From contig CAKZGI010000355.1 of the NCBI GenBank assembly GCA_936914905.1, positions 1 to 35,958 of the forward strand: 35,958 nt of DNA. The letters run 5' to 3'. A model generated the notes under the pieces. The model made no database searches, had not been told where the DNA came from, and was given only the letters and a program-made list of their open reading frames with translations. Numbering within the stretch: position 1 is the first letter of the stretch; every line of letters starts with the position of its first letter. A program made the translations under genes and the position numbers. Positions 24,881 through 34,303 of this stretch are shown piece by piece. Source of the DNA: an uncultured Trichormus sp. Lineage in GTDB: Bacteria > Cyanobacteriota > Cyanobacteriia > Cyanobacteriales > Nostocaceae.

Positions 24881-25225
24881 TTATTTTACTTCTAGTTCTG
24901 AAGGTTGCTTTTCTAATTCTCCCAGTGAAGAAATAATCACAGCTGGTCTATCAGGAAATTCTGGTACAAGTTTTACCTCTCCTCCCATAGCTTTTAGGTA
25001 ACTACGCAATGTAGAAAGAAGGAGCTCAGCACGTTTTTCCAGTCTAGAAACAGTATCTTGGCGAATTCCTAATAGTTCTGCCATAGATTCTTGAGTTAAT
25101 TTTCTGGCTTTTCTCATATCTTGAGGCGTCATGTTTTCAACAATAAGCTCTTGAGCGCGAGCTTCAATTTTTGCTCGACGTGCTGGTGGGAGTTGTGCCA
25201 TTACATCACTCGGTCTTGTTGCCAT
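24881..25225 (-). CDS. XRE-family antitoxin (HigA-like), orphaned
   Basis: 114 residues. The central helix-turn-helix covers about 37-65 (MRKARKLTQESMAELLGIRQ, then DTVSRLEKR). The C-terminal half (SYLKAMGGEVKLVPEFPDRP) is typical of HigA/XRE antitoxins paired with RelE/HigB (Gp49-like) toxins. AAGGAG lies about 10 nt upstream of the ATG at 25225. The preceding gene on the strand, 5 bp away, is a toxin remnant with a missing N-terminus and an internal stop, so the antitoxin has lost its partner. It appears intact and could still repress its own promoter or cross-neutralise other toxins, though the loss of the upstream region may also have cost it that promoter. Confidence 0.87.
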   Translation of the reverse strand: MATRPSDVMAQLPPARRAKIEARAQELIVENMTPQDMRKARKLTQESMAELLGIRQDTVSRLEKRAELLLSTLRSYLKAMGGEVKLVPEFPDRPAVIISSLGELEKQPSELEVK

Positions 25226-25229
25226 ATCT

Positions 25230-25424
25230 TCATTCTCCTTTGTCTTTTAATTCCTGAAGATGCGAGTCAAATCGCTTATCTGCTTTTGCAATCAGTCGTT
25301 TGTAAAATCATTTTTCACTTGTTCCTGCTTTGTTACCAGCTACAAGTAATATTGCTTTTTTCTTTGGGTCAAAAGCAAATGCTAATCGCCATACACCATC
25401 ATTTGCATAAAAACGAATATTCAC
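25230..25424 (-). pseudogene. RelE/HigB (Gp49-like) toxin remnant
   Basis: The frame VNIRFYANDGVWRLAFAFDP continues KKKAILLVAGNKAGTSEK, then TGA (25308-25310), then FYKRLIAKADKRFDSHLQEL and KDKGE with a stop at 25230-25232. It matches the second half of Gp49-like toxins; the stop sits where Arg (CGA) is expected, so one transition accounts for it. The N-terminal 50-60 residues are absent: the preceding DNA is the end of the SWIM gene, in the same frame and ending two codons earlier. Both lesions inactivate the toxin. Confidence 0.8.
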
Positions 25425-25427
25425 TCT

Positions 25428-27201
25428 TCACCCCAAACCCCGTTCTTTTAACAATCCCATCAATTTACGCTTACGTCGATAAACTAGCGTTAGCTTTTGC
25501 CGATATTTTACCCAATCGGCTTTTTTCCCAGATGCTAAATAAGCTGCGCGTGCTTATTTTAGCCAATCAACTGCGTCACTATAATATAGTCCCTTGCTGG
25601 CACCCATAATTAAATCAGCAGGACGACGCGAATTAGCAATTACCCAGTTAGGTTTATAGGGAACAGCAGCGGTAATAACTCTGTGAATTAAATCGTTATG
25701 ATAAGCATCCAGTTCACTGACAATCTTGATTGCATCATCAATTAATCCTTCATCTAAAAATAGATCTACTTTGGCTGGTTCTGAACCCTAACCTCCATAG
25801 GTGCGGATTATTTGTAATAAATCTAATTTCTCATTTTCCCAATCTTCACCAACCAATGTTTTGATTTCTTGGTAATCTGCTAATAATGGTTGAATTTGTA
25901 AAATAGCTTTATTTGCTCATAGATCGGCTTGATTATCTCCCAATTTCCCTGCTAAATTACTTGTCCAGATTCCTAGTTCAAATTGACAATCTCCTGGTAA
26001 ATTTAATCCTGTTTTAGCAATTTCTAAAGCCTGGTTTAATTTCCCCTGTTCTGCTAAAGTTCTCGCTAAACTAAAAGCCTGTTCCATTCTTTTCATCTGG
26101 GTTTGGGCTGCTTGAATTGTTTCTTCAACTCTGCCTAAAGGCCCTAACATGGCTAGATAATGTTGAGTTTGCCCTTTTGCTTCTGCTAAATACAAATATT
26201 CTTGACAACGTTCTTGCCTTTCTAATATTTAAAGACGAATCAATACTAAATCATATGCAAATTCTGGGACCTCTTGTGTCCAAACTCCTCTGGGAGTGAT
26301 GTTTCTCATCATCACTTGTATTAATCTTGGTTCATCCCAATCTTGATACAAGGCTTCTAAACTCATGGAGAAATCAGTATTAAATTCATCTTGCAATGTA
26401 TCTAAATTTACTGTGATGTCTGCTTTCTCTTCTGGGTGAAGTTGAGTGGTAAAGAATTGCTTGAGGCCAAGCATAATTTAATTCCTGAACAATTTCATCA
26501 TTTTCTACGCCGTATTCGGCTACTTCATCCCATTTTTCCACACAGGTAGCGGTAATGGCTTCCAAAATTGCGATCGCATTATGTCCTTCCCCACGTTCGC
26601 AATAATCTACCGCAATGTTTACCAACTTCAGCAAGTCTTCAGTAATTGGGTCTTCCTCACAGCCATATTCCAAATCCCGCACACCATCCCGGAGAATTTG
26701 ACGTACTTGCTGGCAATAGGGAACTATATCAATAGTAATCTCTTATTTGGTAGGTTTTCCCACATATATGGGATTTGTCATCCAACTGACTTGTTGATCA
26801 ATCCCTTCTAGTATGTGCGGATGTTTTGCTACCAACTCTCCCAGCAGCTTTTGGGTTTGGTATAATCTAGGCGATTGAGTAGTTCTTCCAAGCTGGGACG
26901 ATGTTCAATAATTTCAGGCTGACGCACACAAACAAGCATCGTCGCCACAATATGTTTACACCATCCTTCTAAGTGGTAAGGACAGGTACAGCGGCCAAAT
27001 GTTGACCCATCAACGTTTAAACTAATATTGACGTGGTAAATTTTAGCTTCAGTGCCTTCAACTTCAGCCTGAAACATTTTTTTCCCACGTTAGGGTTACA
27101 GAAATGACAGCACCCATGTCATAATATGCCTCTCCTTTCTGGAAAGATTTGGCGCTGGCATGACGGCGAATCGTAAATTCACTGAATAGCGAAATAGAGA
27201 T
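25428..27201 (-). pseudogene. SWIM zinc-finger protein gene, heavily eroded
   Basis: Fragments line up as one gene of about 590 codons. The N-terminal part (SEFTIRRHASAKSFQKGEAY, near 27180) runs out of frame at a run of seven T's (27077-27083) before FQAEVEGTEAKIYHVNISLN and the SWIM zinc ligands in CTCPYHLEGWCKHIVA (CxC...CxH). Later fragments are acidic, TPR-like stretches (ITEDLLKLVNIAVDYCERGE; FNTDFSMSLEALYQDWDEPR; LAEQGKLNQALEIAKTGLNL). The C-terminal part is YYSDAVDWLK, stop, ARAAYLASGKKADWVKYRQK. I count at least five disabling changes, and no ATG is visible at the expected start. SWIM proteins of this kind are common in cyanobacteria and their job is unknown. The frame of the last piece runs to a TGA at 25428-25430, next to the toxin remnant. 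Confidence 0.82.
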
Positions 27202-27490
27202 GGGGCGGTACTTTAATTGGCTACGCCTACGCCTGTGGAAATTTTAGGGCTGGATAAATATTACCTTTACTGTCGGTATGTAAATCATGAGTTGTAATGA
27301 AACTCAAAGTTACAGGAAAATCCGCTAAAATTACAAAATGTCAAGAAAAACCGATGATAAACATATAACCATATATATAACCATAATTTTACACTCATCC
27401 CCATTCTGAACACTAACGCATTGGGTGAAATGTTTTAAAAGGGGGAGATCAAGTTAAAAATAAGTAGACTAAAAAAACGGGGAGACTAAC

Positions 27491-28921
27491 GTGAGTTCTG
27501 GATTCGATTACGATTTAGTGATTATCGGCGCAGGTGTAGGTGGACATGGCGCAGCCCTACATGCTGTCAACTATGGTCTGAAAACAGCGATTATTGAAGC
27601 AGCACAGATGGGGGGAACCTGTGTCAACCGGGGCTGTATTCCCTCCAAGGCGCTTTTAGCGGCTTCAGGAAGGGTGCGGGAGTTACGCAATACCCACCAC
27701 CTCAAATCTTTAGGAATTCAGATTGGTAATGTAGAATTTGATCGGCAAGCGATCGCTAATCATGCCAATAATCTTGTTTCTAAAATTCAAGGAGACTTAA
27801 CCAACAGCCTCAAACGCTTGGGAGTCGATATAGTCCGGGGTTGGGGAAAATTAGCTGAAACACAAAAAGTCTCTGTCACCACAGATAAGGGTGAAAAAAC
27901 CATCACGGCTCAAAATATCATTCTTTCCCCCGGTTCTGTTCCCTTCGTTCCTCCCGGAATTGAAATAGACGGCAAAACAGTGTTTACCAGTGACCAAGGG
28001 GTAAAATTAGAATCTCTACCCAAGTGGATAGCAATTATTGGTAGCGGTTACATTGGTTTGGAATTTTCTGATATTTACACCGCTTTGGGCTGTGAAATCA
28101 CAATGATTGAAGCCCTAGACCTGTTCATGCCAGGATTTGACCGTGACATTGCTAAACTAGCAGAACGGGTTTTAATTACTCCCCGTGATATTGAAACCAA
28201 AGTCGGGATTTACGCTAAAAGGATTATTCCTGGTTCTCCAGTTGTGATTGAGTTAGCCGATTTCCAAACTAAAGACGATTTAGAAGTATTGGAAGTTGAT
28301 GCTTGCTTAGTAGCTACAGGCCGCATCCCCGCTACCCAAAATCTTGGTTTAGATTCTGTCGGTGTGGAACTTGATAGCCGGAAATTTATTCCTGTTAACG
28401 ATTGTATGGCTGTACTTTCAGCCGCTGAAGTTGTTCCCCATCTCTGGGCTATTGGTGATGCTAACGGGAAAATGATGTTGGCACACGCAGCTTCGGCACA
28501 AGGTATCATAGCTGTAGAAAATATCCTTGGTAAAGACAAAAAAGCAGACTATCGCAGCATTCCCGCAGCAGCCTTTACCCATCCAGAAGTTAGTTATGTG
28601 GGTTTAACTGAAACAGCAGCCCAAGAAATGGGTTTAGCTGAAGGATTTGAAATTGGTATTAGTAAGAGTTACTTCAAAGGTAATTCTAAAGCTTTAGCAG
28701 AAAATGAAGCTGATGGCATCGCTAAGGTGATTTACCGTAAAGATACAGGTGAAGTCTTGGGTGTGCATATTTTCGGTTTACACGCTTCTGATTTAATTCA
28801 CGAAGCATCCGCAGCAGTTGCACAACGTCAGTCTGTAAAAGACCTCGCTTATTTAGTTCACGCCCATCCTACACTATCCGAAGTTCTAGATGAAGCTTAC
28901 AAACGAGCGATCGCAAGTTAA
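27491..28921 (+). CDS. lpdA: Dihydrolipoyl dehydrogenase (E3)
   Basis: 476 residues from a GTG at 27491, with GGGGAG about 8 nt upstream. It is a flavoprotein disulfide reductase that reoxidises lipoamide in pyruvate dehydrogenase and the glycine cleavage system, passing electrons through FAD to NAD+. FAD site [15 protein letters not shown] (about 11-25), redox pair Cys44/Cys49 in [16 protein letters not shown] site [11 protein letters not shown], second FAD motif [17 protein letters not shown], and the C-terminal active-site His in [13 protein letters not shown] are all present. Length and motifs are normal. It lies on the same strand as trpC, separated by 163 bp of tandem repeats. Confidence 0.96.
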   Translation: MSSGFDYDLVIIGAGVGGHGAALHAVNYGLKTAIIEAAQMGGTCVNRGCIPSKALLAASGRVRELRNTHHLKSLGIQIGNVEFDRQAIANHANNLVSKIQGDLTNSLKRLGVDIVRGWGKLAETQKVSVTTDKGEKTITAQNIILSPGSVPFVPPGIEIDGKTVFTSDQGVKLESLPKWIAIIGSGYIGLEFSDIYTALGCEITMIEALDLFMPGFDRDIAKLAERVLITPRDIETKVGIYAKRIIPGSPVVIELADFQTKDDLEVLEVDACLVATGRIPATQNLGLDSVGVELDSRKFIPVNDCMAVLSAAEVVPHLWAIGDANGKMMLAHAASAQGIIAVENILGKDKKADYRSIPAAAFTHPEVSYVGLTETAAQEMGLAEGFEIGISKSYFKGNSKALAENEADGIAKVIYRKDTGEVLGVHIFGLHASDLIHEASAAVAQRQSVKDLAYLVHAHPTLSEVLDEAYKRAIAS

Positions 28922-28951
28922 TTGAAGACAGGAGGCAGAAGGAAGGCAACA

Positions 28952-28979
28952 GGCAAAAGGCAAAAGGCAAAAGGCAAAA
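28952..28979. repeat. STRR (GGCAAAA)4
   Basis: Four perfect heptamers GGCAAAA just after lpdA. Typical of Nostocales intergenic DNA. Confidence 0.9.
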
Positions 28980-29021
28980 GATAAATATTCTTCCCCTGCT
29001 TCCCCAATCCTCAGTCCCCTG

Positions 29022-29082
29022 TTTCCCCATCTTCCCCATCTTCCCCAGTCCCCAGTCCCCAATCCCCAATCCCCAATCCCCA
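29022..29082. repeat. STRR of CTTCCCCAT / CCCCAGT / CCCCAAT units
   Basis: Pyrimidine-rich heptamers running up to 3 bp before the trpC start codon. They replace any normal ribosome binding site there. Similar G-rich (complementary) units follow trpC at about 29970-30065. Confidence 0.85.
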
Positions 29083-29084
29083 CA

Positions 29085-29969
29085 ATGCAAATCCGTCGTC
29101 GTTCACCTAGTCCCACTATTGATGTCTCTTTGATCCGCTACCAAGCAGCTTTAGAAGATGCAGCGCCAAATAATATTTTGGAAGAAATTGTTTGGCAAAA
29201 AGAGATAGAAATTGAGCAAATGCGGGAAAAGCTGCCTTTGCGAGAATTGCAGAAAAAGGCGCTTTCTGTACCTCCTACCCGTGATTTTGTTGCCGCACTC
29301 CGTCAATGTAAAACCAAACCCGCACTAATTGCTGAAGTGAAAAAAGCTTCTCCTAGCAAGGGAATTTTACGCGCAGATTTTAACCCAGTAGCGATCGCAC
29401 AATCTTATCAAGAAGGTGGTGCTAGTTGTCTTTCTGTACTCACAGATAGGAAGTTTTTTCAAGGTAGTTTTGAGAACTTATCTTTAGTTCGTGCTGCGGT
29501 AGATTTGCCAGTATTATGTAAGGAATTTATCATTTATCCTTATCAAATTTATTTAGCGCGAATTAATGGCGCAGATGCGATTTTATTAATTGCGGCAATT
29601 CTCAGCGATCAAGATTTACAATATTTTGTCAAAATTGCCAATAATCTAAAAATGGCAGCTTTGATAGAAGTTCATAGCTTAGAAGAACTTGACAGACTTT
29701 TATCCTTAGATGGTGTTTCCTTAGTTGGTATCAATAATCGCAACCTAGAGGACTTTTCTGTTAATTTGCAAACTACTTGTCAGTTACTAAAAGACAAAGG
29801 TAGTCAATTACAGGCAAGAAATATTTTGGTAGTTAGTGAATCAGGAATTCATAACCCAGAGGATTTAAGTGTAGTAGAAACAGCCGGCGCATCAGCCGTA
29901 CTCATTGGTGAGTCATTGGTCAAACAACCAGATCCAAAACTGGCAATTACTAATCTTTTTGGTAAATAG
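29085..29969 (+). CDS. trpC: Indole-3-glycerol phosphate synthase
   Basis: 294 residues. It closes the indole ring in tryptophan synthesis, converting CdRP to indole-3-glycerol phosphate. The (beta/alpha)8 barrel motifs are present: [15 protein letters not shown] with the catalytic Lys and the PSKG loop (about 82-96), [42 protein letters not shown] and [19 protein letters not shown] for phosphate binding. The extra 30-40 N-terminal residues ([20 protein letters not shown]) are usual in cyanobacterial TrpC and support this start. The CCCCAAT repeats immediately upstream leave no Shine-Dalgarno, so initiation depends on something else. The gene is isolated from other trp genes, common in cyanobacteria. 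Confidence 0.95.
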   Translation: MQIRRRSPSPTIDVSLIRYQAALEDAAPNNILEEIVWQKEIEIEQMREKLPLRELQKKALSVPPTRDFVAALRQCKTKPALIAEVKKASPSKGILRADFNPVAIAQSYQEGGASCLSVLTDRKFFQGSFENLSLVRAAVDLPVLCKEFIIYPYQIYLARINGADAILLIAAILSDQDLQYFVKIANNLKMAALIEVHSLEELDRLLSLDGVSLVGINNRNLEDFSVNLQTTCQLLKDKGSQLQARNILVVSESGIHNPEDLSVVETAGASAVLIGESLVKQPDPKLAITNLFGK

Positions 29970-30153
29970 GACTGGGGAATGGGTACTGGGGAAGATGGGG
30001 AAGATGGGGAAGTAATTTTCGCAATGCCCAATGCCCCATGCCCAATTACCAATCACCAATCCCCAAACTTTGTTTCCTATGTATCAATTTAATTGATAAG
30101 AGATAAACTCTTTTTAACCTAAAATCTCACATTGGCAATTTTCAATTAAGTTC

Positions 30154-30390
30154 ATGGAGCAAATTCCTCTACCTGCACCTATTCACTACGAACTTATACT
30201 TCAACTGTTAGAAAAGCAGACGATGAGTGCTATAAATAACAACCAAGAGTTACGGCAACAAGTCAGTCAGCTAATTATTACCCTGCGAAAAGCTGCGGCA
30301 CAACAAAAGCGATTAGAGGAAAGTTGTCAGGCTTCCTCCGTAGAAGTTGACCACCGTTGGTCACTTAATCATCTGGGGAGAAGGTCATGA
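30154..30390 (+). CDS. Small conserved cyanobacterial protein
   Basis: 78 residues: MEQIPLPAPIHYELILQLLE leads into a Gln-rich amphipathic helix (about 34-60, LRQQVSQLIITLRKAAAQQK) likely to form a coiled coil, then a polar tail (VEVDHRWSLNHLGRRS). The pattern recalls the small cyanobacterial family annotated DUF5340, but I cannot confirm it. No ribosome binding site of note. It sits between trpC and the aminotransferase on the same strand with gaps of about 185 and 318 bp, so it is probably its own unit. Function unknown. Confidence 0.6.
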   Translation: MEQIPLPAPIHYELILQLLEKQTMSAINNNQELRQQVSQLIITLRKAAAQQKRLEESCQASSVEVDHRWSLNHLGRRS

Positions 30391-30708
30391 CTGACGAAGG
30401 GTAAGGGGGAAGGGTTAAAGGGGAAAGTGTATGAAAAACTACCTTCCCTATGAAGTCTAGGACAGATTGATTTATGGGTAACTTGAATTTACGGTGTCCT
30501 GAGCAAAAACCCCTGCTTTTAAGCATGGGGTTTCCCTTTCTCCCTTATCCTTGAACCTTTTCCTTTTGATTTCTGATTGATACCTACAGTAGATGTCGCT
30601 CTCTCAGGTACTATGATCTGATGACGAAATTGGTAAATGAATATCTAAAATTTGCCATCGGATTTAATTATCTTCACACAATTTTGATTCTTATTGGATT
30701 TTTAGGAT
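30391..30708. other. Intergenic region with a GC-rich hairpin
   Basis: No gene seen. CCCC-TGC (30510-30516) faces GCA-T-GGGG (30523-30530) with TTTCCCTTT following, a possible weak terminator for the preceding small gene. The rest should hold the aminotransferase promoter. Confidence 0.45.
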
Positions 30709-31857
30709 ATGGACAATAAACTAATGTTGATGATTCCTGGACCAACCCCAGTTCCAGAAGCAGCCTTATTGGCATTGGCCAAGCACCCAATTGGACACCG
30801 CACTGCTGAATTCAGCAACATGATGGCGGAGGTGACAGAAAACCTCAAATGGCTGCACCAAACTGAAAGTGATGTGCTAATGCTGAATGTTAGCGGTACT
30901 GGTGCAGTAGAAGCGGGAATAATTAATTTTCTTTCTCCAGGCGATCGCATTGTAGTCGGTTCTAATGGTAAATTCGGTGAACGCTGGGTAGAAGTTGGTC
31001 AAGCGTTTGGTTTGAATGTGGAAACTGTCACCGCAGAATGGGGACAACCTTTAGACCCAGCTAAGTTTGCCGAAAAGTTGCAAGCTGACACAAATAAGGA
31101 AATTAAAGCTGTAATTATTACTCACAGCGAAACTTCAACAGGTGTAATTAATGATTTGGTAGCTATCAACAGCCATGTAAAAGCACATGGTGAAGCCTTA
31201 ATTATTGTTGATGCTGTCACCAGCTTGGGTGCATACAATGTTACAGTTGATGCTTTAGGTTTGGATATAGTCGCTTCCGGTTCCCAAAAAGGCTACATGA
31301 TACCACCCGGTTTAGGATTTGTGTCTGTGAGTCCTAAAGCTTGGGAAGCTTATAAAACTGCGAAGTTGCCTAAATATTATTTAGATTTAGGTAAATATCG
31401 CAAATCGACTGCTAAAAATACAACGCCTTTTACTCCCCCAGTTAATTTGATTGTGGCATTACACACCACCTTGGGGATGATGAAGAAAGAGGGTTTGAAG
31501 TCAATTTTTGCTCGTCATGAACGTCAAAAGAATGCTACCCGCGCAGCAATGAAAGCTTTAAATTTACCATTGTTTGCGGCAGATGAATGTGCTAGTCCAG
31601 CTATTACCGCTGTATCAGTACCGGGAATGGAAGCAGATAAAATTCGGTCGTTGATGAAAAAGCGGTTTGATATTGCTTTAGCTGGTGGTCAAGACCATTT
31701 GAGTAATAAAATTTTCCGTATTGGTCACTTGGGATTTGTGAGCGATCGCGATATTCTTACCTGTATAGCATCATTGGAAGTCGTACTTTCAGAACTGGGC
31801 TATGAAAACTTTACCCCTGGTGCTGCTATAGGCGCAGCAGCGAAGGTTTTTGGATAA
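30709..31857 (+). CDS. Alanine-glyoxylate / serine-pyruvate aminotransferase family protein
   Basis: 382 residues. PLP-dependent class V aminotransferase; Lys194 in ASGSQKGYM is the expected Schiff-base residue and Asp168 in LIIVDAVTSLG the pyridine-nitrogen partner. PGPTPVP at the start and GHRTAEFSNMM near residue 29 are family hallmarks. These enzymes make glycine from glyoxylate (or use serine) and support photorespiration; older annotations call the same protein the 'soluble hydrogenase 42 kDa subunit', a historical misname. GGA precedes the ATG by 5 bp. The C-terminal FTPGAAIGAAAKVFG is typical for cyanobacterial copies. Isolated gene. Confidence 0.92.
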   Translation: MDNKLMLMIPGPTPVPEAALLALAKHPIGHRTAEFSNMMAEVTENLKWLHQTESDVLMLNVSGTGAVEAGIINFLSPGDRIVVGSNGKFGERWVEVGQAFGLNVETVTAEWGQPLDPAKFAEKLQADTNKEIKAVIITHSETSTGVINDLVAINSHVKAHGEALIIVDAVTSLGAYNVTVDALGLDIVASGSQKGYMIPPGLGFVSVSPKAWEAYKTAKLPKYYLDLGKYRKSTAKNTTPFTPPVNLIVALHTTLGMMKKEGLKSIFARHERQKNATRAAMKALNLPLFAADECASPAITAVSVPGMEADKIRSLMKKRFDIALAGGQDHLSNKIFRIGHLGFVSDRDILTCIASLEVVLSELGYENFTPGAAIGAAAKVFG

Positions 31858-32293
31858 GAGAATAGGTGACAGGTGAGTCAGCGCGGTCTTGGGGAGCAAC
31901 TGCGGTGGACGGGTTTCCTTACATAAAGCAAGTGGCGTGGTTTCCCCCATGTAGGCGCTTCGCCTTCCCGCAGGGTGCGACTGATGTTTGCGTAGCGTGC
32001 TGGAGGCATCACCCGAAGGGTGACAGTGAAGAGATTTACAACTGACAATTGACAACTGACTACTAAAACCAAAAGAGCGAGTTGTTTGTTCAACCCGCTC
32101 TTTTAATTTGGATATCAATGAGTAAAAACTGTCTGAGTTAATCGTTCTCTCTATCAAACTTTGCACAGGGCAGAGTTGATTTGACATACCTCAAATACTC
32201 CTCAAATAGCTCAACCGTTTCACATTTTATTTGTCTACAGTTAGCTGCAATCATAGCTATCAGCAATGGATTTTTTCAAAATACATTGCTAAC
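31858..32293. other. Intergenic region with small dispersed repeats
   Basis: No gene. A relative of the 41-bp repeat found in the transposase sits at 31895-31938. Next come GC-rich palindromic pieces AGGCGCTTCGCCT (about 31953) and TCACCCGAAGGGTGA (about 32009), then tandem GACAATTGACAACTGAC (about 32042). An AGAGCGAGTTG/CAACCCGCTCTTTTAA hairpin at about 32071-32105 may be a terminator for the aminotransferase gene. Confidence 0.6.
32071..32106 (+). terminator. Likely intrinsic terminator
   Basis: AAAAGAGCGAGTTG pairs with CAACCCGCTCTTTT (one mismatch) and ends in a run of T on the plus strand. It lies about 215 bp past the aminotransferase stop, beyond inserted repeats, which may have pushed it away from its gene. 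Confidence 0.6.
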
Positions 32294-32485
32294 CTATGCC
32301 GTCTCTAGCCAATCATAAATTTTTTCTAACTGTTCTAGAGTAATCAAGCCATACTGCCACAGGATCATGGTTAAAGAACCAGGATCTTGCTCTCGGTGAC
32401 GCAGTGCTACAGCCAGAGAAGCCGCGGAAATCGCTAAATCTTCTTGGAGAAAATTAATTAAACGAGAATATCTCGATGGTGCCAT
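32294..32485 (-). CDS. DUF2949 small protein
   Basis: 63 residues from the ATG at 32485 (MAPSRYSRLINFLQEDLAIS). A strong site AAGGAGGTGA about 7 nt upstream decides this start over an upstream one. The sequence (AVALRHREQDPGSLTMILWQ, YGLITLEQLEKIYDWLETA) fits the short helical DUF2949 family of cyanobacteria and contains the typical PGSLTMILWQYGLI core. Function unknown. It has no operon partner and sits between repeat-rich regions. Confidence 0.85.
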   Translation of the reverse strand: MAPSRYSRLINFLQEDLAISAASLAVALRHREQDPGSLTMILWQYGLITLEQLEKIYDWLETA

Positions 32486-33237
32486 TTGTATCTCACCTCC
32501 TTGAGTAGAGTGTATTATCATATATCTTGACCTCTTTTCTCAATGATCTAAAGCCAGTATTTTATTTGTCACTGTGCTGTGACTGAATTGATACCTTAGC
32601 ACAGCTAATTTATTATTCCTCTGAGAGTAAATTCATGTTCATTAAAGCCTGAGTTATGTGCAGAAAAGCAAATTCTGTCCTGCTTGTTTGCCCCCATCTT
32701 AAGGAGCATTAACTGTTTCAGACTTTTTGTTAAATTAATTTCATCCTGTTGACTTTTTTGTACTGGATATAATTATATTTGGAGTAACAAAGATTCCATA
32801 GCCTATATTCCTCTATTGATGACTATTAACACTTATGTCAAAAGGAGGATTTTTCTAGCTAAACTTTAAAGCCAGGACTATAACTGAGGAATAAAAAAGT
32901 TGAATGTGATTAGTGCTACTATTGAATAGTAACTCTTAACTATTATTATTGCTATTTTACGGAATAGTTTTATAACCACTAATCTTCATCAAAACTTGAT
33001 AGACTCTTCACATAAATATACTACAAACGGGTGAAACTTGGACTTATGTCATACTGATAGCGGAGCTTGGCGTAAGCCATGCGTAACGTAGTACAGTCAG
33101 GTATCTCGGAGATTCTTCACTATCTCTTTTAGAGACGCTCCGCGAACGTTCAGAATGACACTTTTAAAGCGTTTTTAGTATAACAGGGTGTGAGGTGTGG
33201 GAAGCAACAGTGACAATTGATAACTGATAATTGATAA
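32486..33237. other. 752-bp intergenic region
   Basis: No gene recognised. The left part is the probable promoter region of the DUF2949 gene; the right part (33017-33165) is a repeat whose 41-bp edge recurs inverted at 34031-34071. It includes the GC-rich piece GAGACGCTCCGCGAACG. Confidence 0.5.
33017..33057. repeat. 41-bp inverted repeat, left copy
   Basis: TATACTACAAACGGGTGAAA and on. The complement recurs at 34031-34071 with 2 mismatches in 41. The pair encloses the DUF192 gene (segment of 1,055 bp). TGTCATACTGA here also pairs with TCAGAATGACA at about 33151-33161, making a local palindromic unit. Confidence 0.85.
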
Positions 33238-33762
33238 CTAAGAACCTGGGGATTTGAAGAATTTCATTTTGACTTGATCACCTGCCTGTAAACCTAGTTC
33301 GGTAGCTCGTCCTGCCCTTAGTTCAATTACTTGATCTATCAGTACATTAGGTCCATAGGTGGGACAAGGGTCACTATTACAGGGAGGTGTAGCAGTTTGA
33401 ATATACTTGACTACACCCTTGTCAAGGAAGACCATATCCAAAGGTAAGGGTACATTCTTCATCCAGAATTGCACTGGTTGAGCAGAGGGAAAGACAAACA
33501 GCATCCCACGATCATCTGGTAAAGCTGATCGATACATCAACCCCATCATTTGCTCTTCTGGTGTTTGTGCTACTTCCAGCTTAATTTTTGTCCCATTGGG
33601 AACAGTGGCTTGAGCAGAAATTGGCAAAGTTTGAGCTTTAGATATTGGTGCTTGAGCTTGAGAAACTGATGTCGGAGTGGCAGATTGTGCTGTGGTTAGT
33701 GCAGAACAACCCATAAGTGAAATACTTAGCAGTACACACAACAAAGTTAGCTGACGCAACAT
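33238..33762 (-). CDS. DUF192 lipoprotein
   Basis: 174 residues from the ATG at 33762 (MLRQLTLLCVLLSISLMGCS); the longer reading starts at a GTG six codons earlier. A lipobox LMGC puts the lipidated Cys at residue 19, so this is probably an envelope lipoprotein. A Ser/Ala/Gln-rich linker leads to the DUF192 domain with EVAQTPEEQMMGLMYRSALP, MLFVFPSAQPVQFWMKNVPL and the C-terminal VIELRAGRATELGLQAGDQV. Family function is unknown. Two Cys in PPCNSDPCPTYGP may pair. It lies inside a segment bounded by 41-bp inverted repeats. Confidence 0.9.
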   Translation of the reverse strand: MLRQLTLLCVLLSISLMGCSALTTAQSATPTSVSQAQAPISKAQTLPISAQATVPNGTKIKLEVAQTPEEQMMGLMYRSALPDDRGMLFVFPSAQPVQFWMKNVPLPLDMVFLDKGVVKYIQTATPPCNSDPCPTYGPNVLIDQVIELRAGRATELGLQAGDQVKMKFFKSPGS

Positions 33763-34030
33763 AAGCAGTTCAAAATTCACATTTCTAAATCGACAAGTGA
33801 TTTGCTAGTAAGGGTTATAGCCATGAAGGGTGGGAAAATTAAAGAGGTATTAACTGAATACTCTAGGTTTTTGTGATTTAGATTTCGATGTTACAGAAAT
33901 TTCCAAAAAATAGCCCACTATTTACAATCATTTTTTTTAATCAAACACCAATGATAAAAATTCTTGGCTCTATCGTACTTTTTGTACTATACTAAAAAGG
34001 GTTAAAAAGTATCATTCTTCACTATCTCTT

Positions 34031-34071
34031 TCAGTATGACATAAGTCCAAGTGTCACCCGTTTGCAGTATA
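34031..34071. repeat. 41-bp inverted repeat, right copy
   Basis: TCAGTATGACATAAGTCCAA and on, complement of 33017-33057 apart from two bases. Adjacent TTCTTCACTATCTCTTT (about 34016) also occurs near the left copy at about 33114. Confidence 0.85.
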
Positions 34072-34239
34072 AATCACCAGTCTAAAAGAGGGAACAGAGG
34101 AAAGAGGCACTATGCAATAGTGTTAAAAATGATGCATCATTAAAATTATGCATCATTTCTGATCTGATAGATAGTCGGCTTTTGTGAGATTTTTTGCTAG
34201 ATTTTGCATATTAGGTACTGAAGAACCAAATTCTTTTTG

Positions 34240-34273
34240 ATCAAAAATAAAGGCTGGAATTATAACCAGCCTT
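34240..34273 (-). terminator. Intrinsic terminator of the ferredoxin operon
   Basis: On the minus strand AAGGCTGG, 8-nt loop, CCAGCCTT, then TATTTTTGA. It lies 31 bp past the ferredoxin stop. Stem and U-run are textbook. Confidence 0.85.
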
Positions 34274-34303
34274 CTAAAGTATTAATTGCTTGATATTAGG
34301 ATT

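Larger units (their letters stand above)
33763..34303. other. Intergenic region, 541 bp
   Basis: No gene. It holds the right inverted repeat (34031-34071), an AATGATGCAT/ATGCATCATT hairpin at 34128-34157 and the terminator at 34240-34273. Confidence 0.6.

Noticed and set aside
25121-25609. Plus-strand 162-residue frame
   Set aside because: Antisense to the antitoxin, the toxin remnant and the SWIM end, all recognised on the minus strand.
28210-28539. Minus-strand frame inside lpdA
   Set aside because: Lies wholly within the strongly conserved lpdA gene and has no family resemblance.
28940-29083. Possible CRISPR array
   Set aside because: Units are contiguous 7-9 bp tandem repeats without spacers.
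28869-29116. Minus-strand frames rich in Gly/Leu/Trp around the STRRs
   Set aside because: They are translations of CCCCAAT and GGCAAAA tandem repeats between lpdA and trpC.
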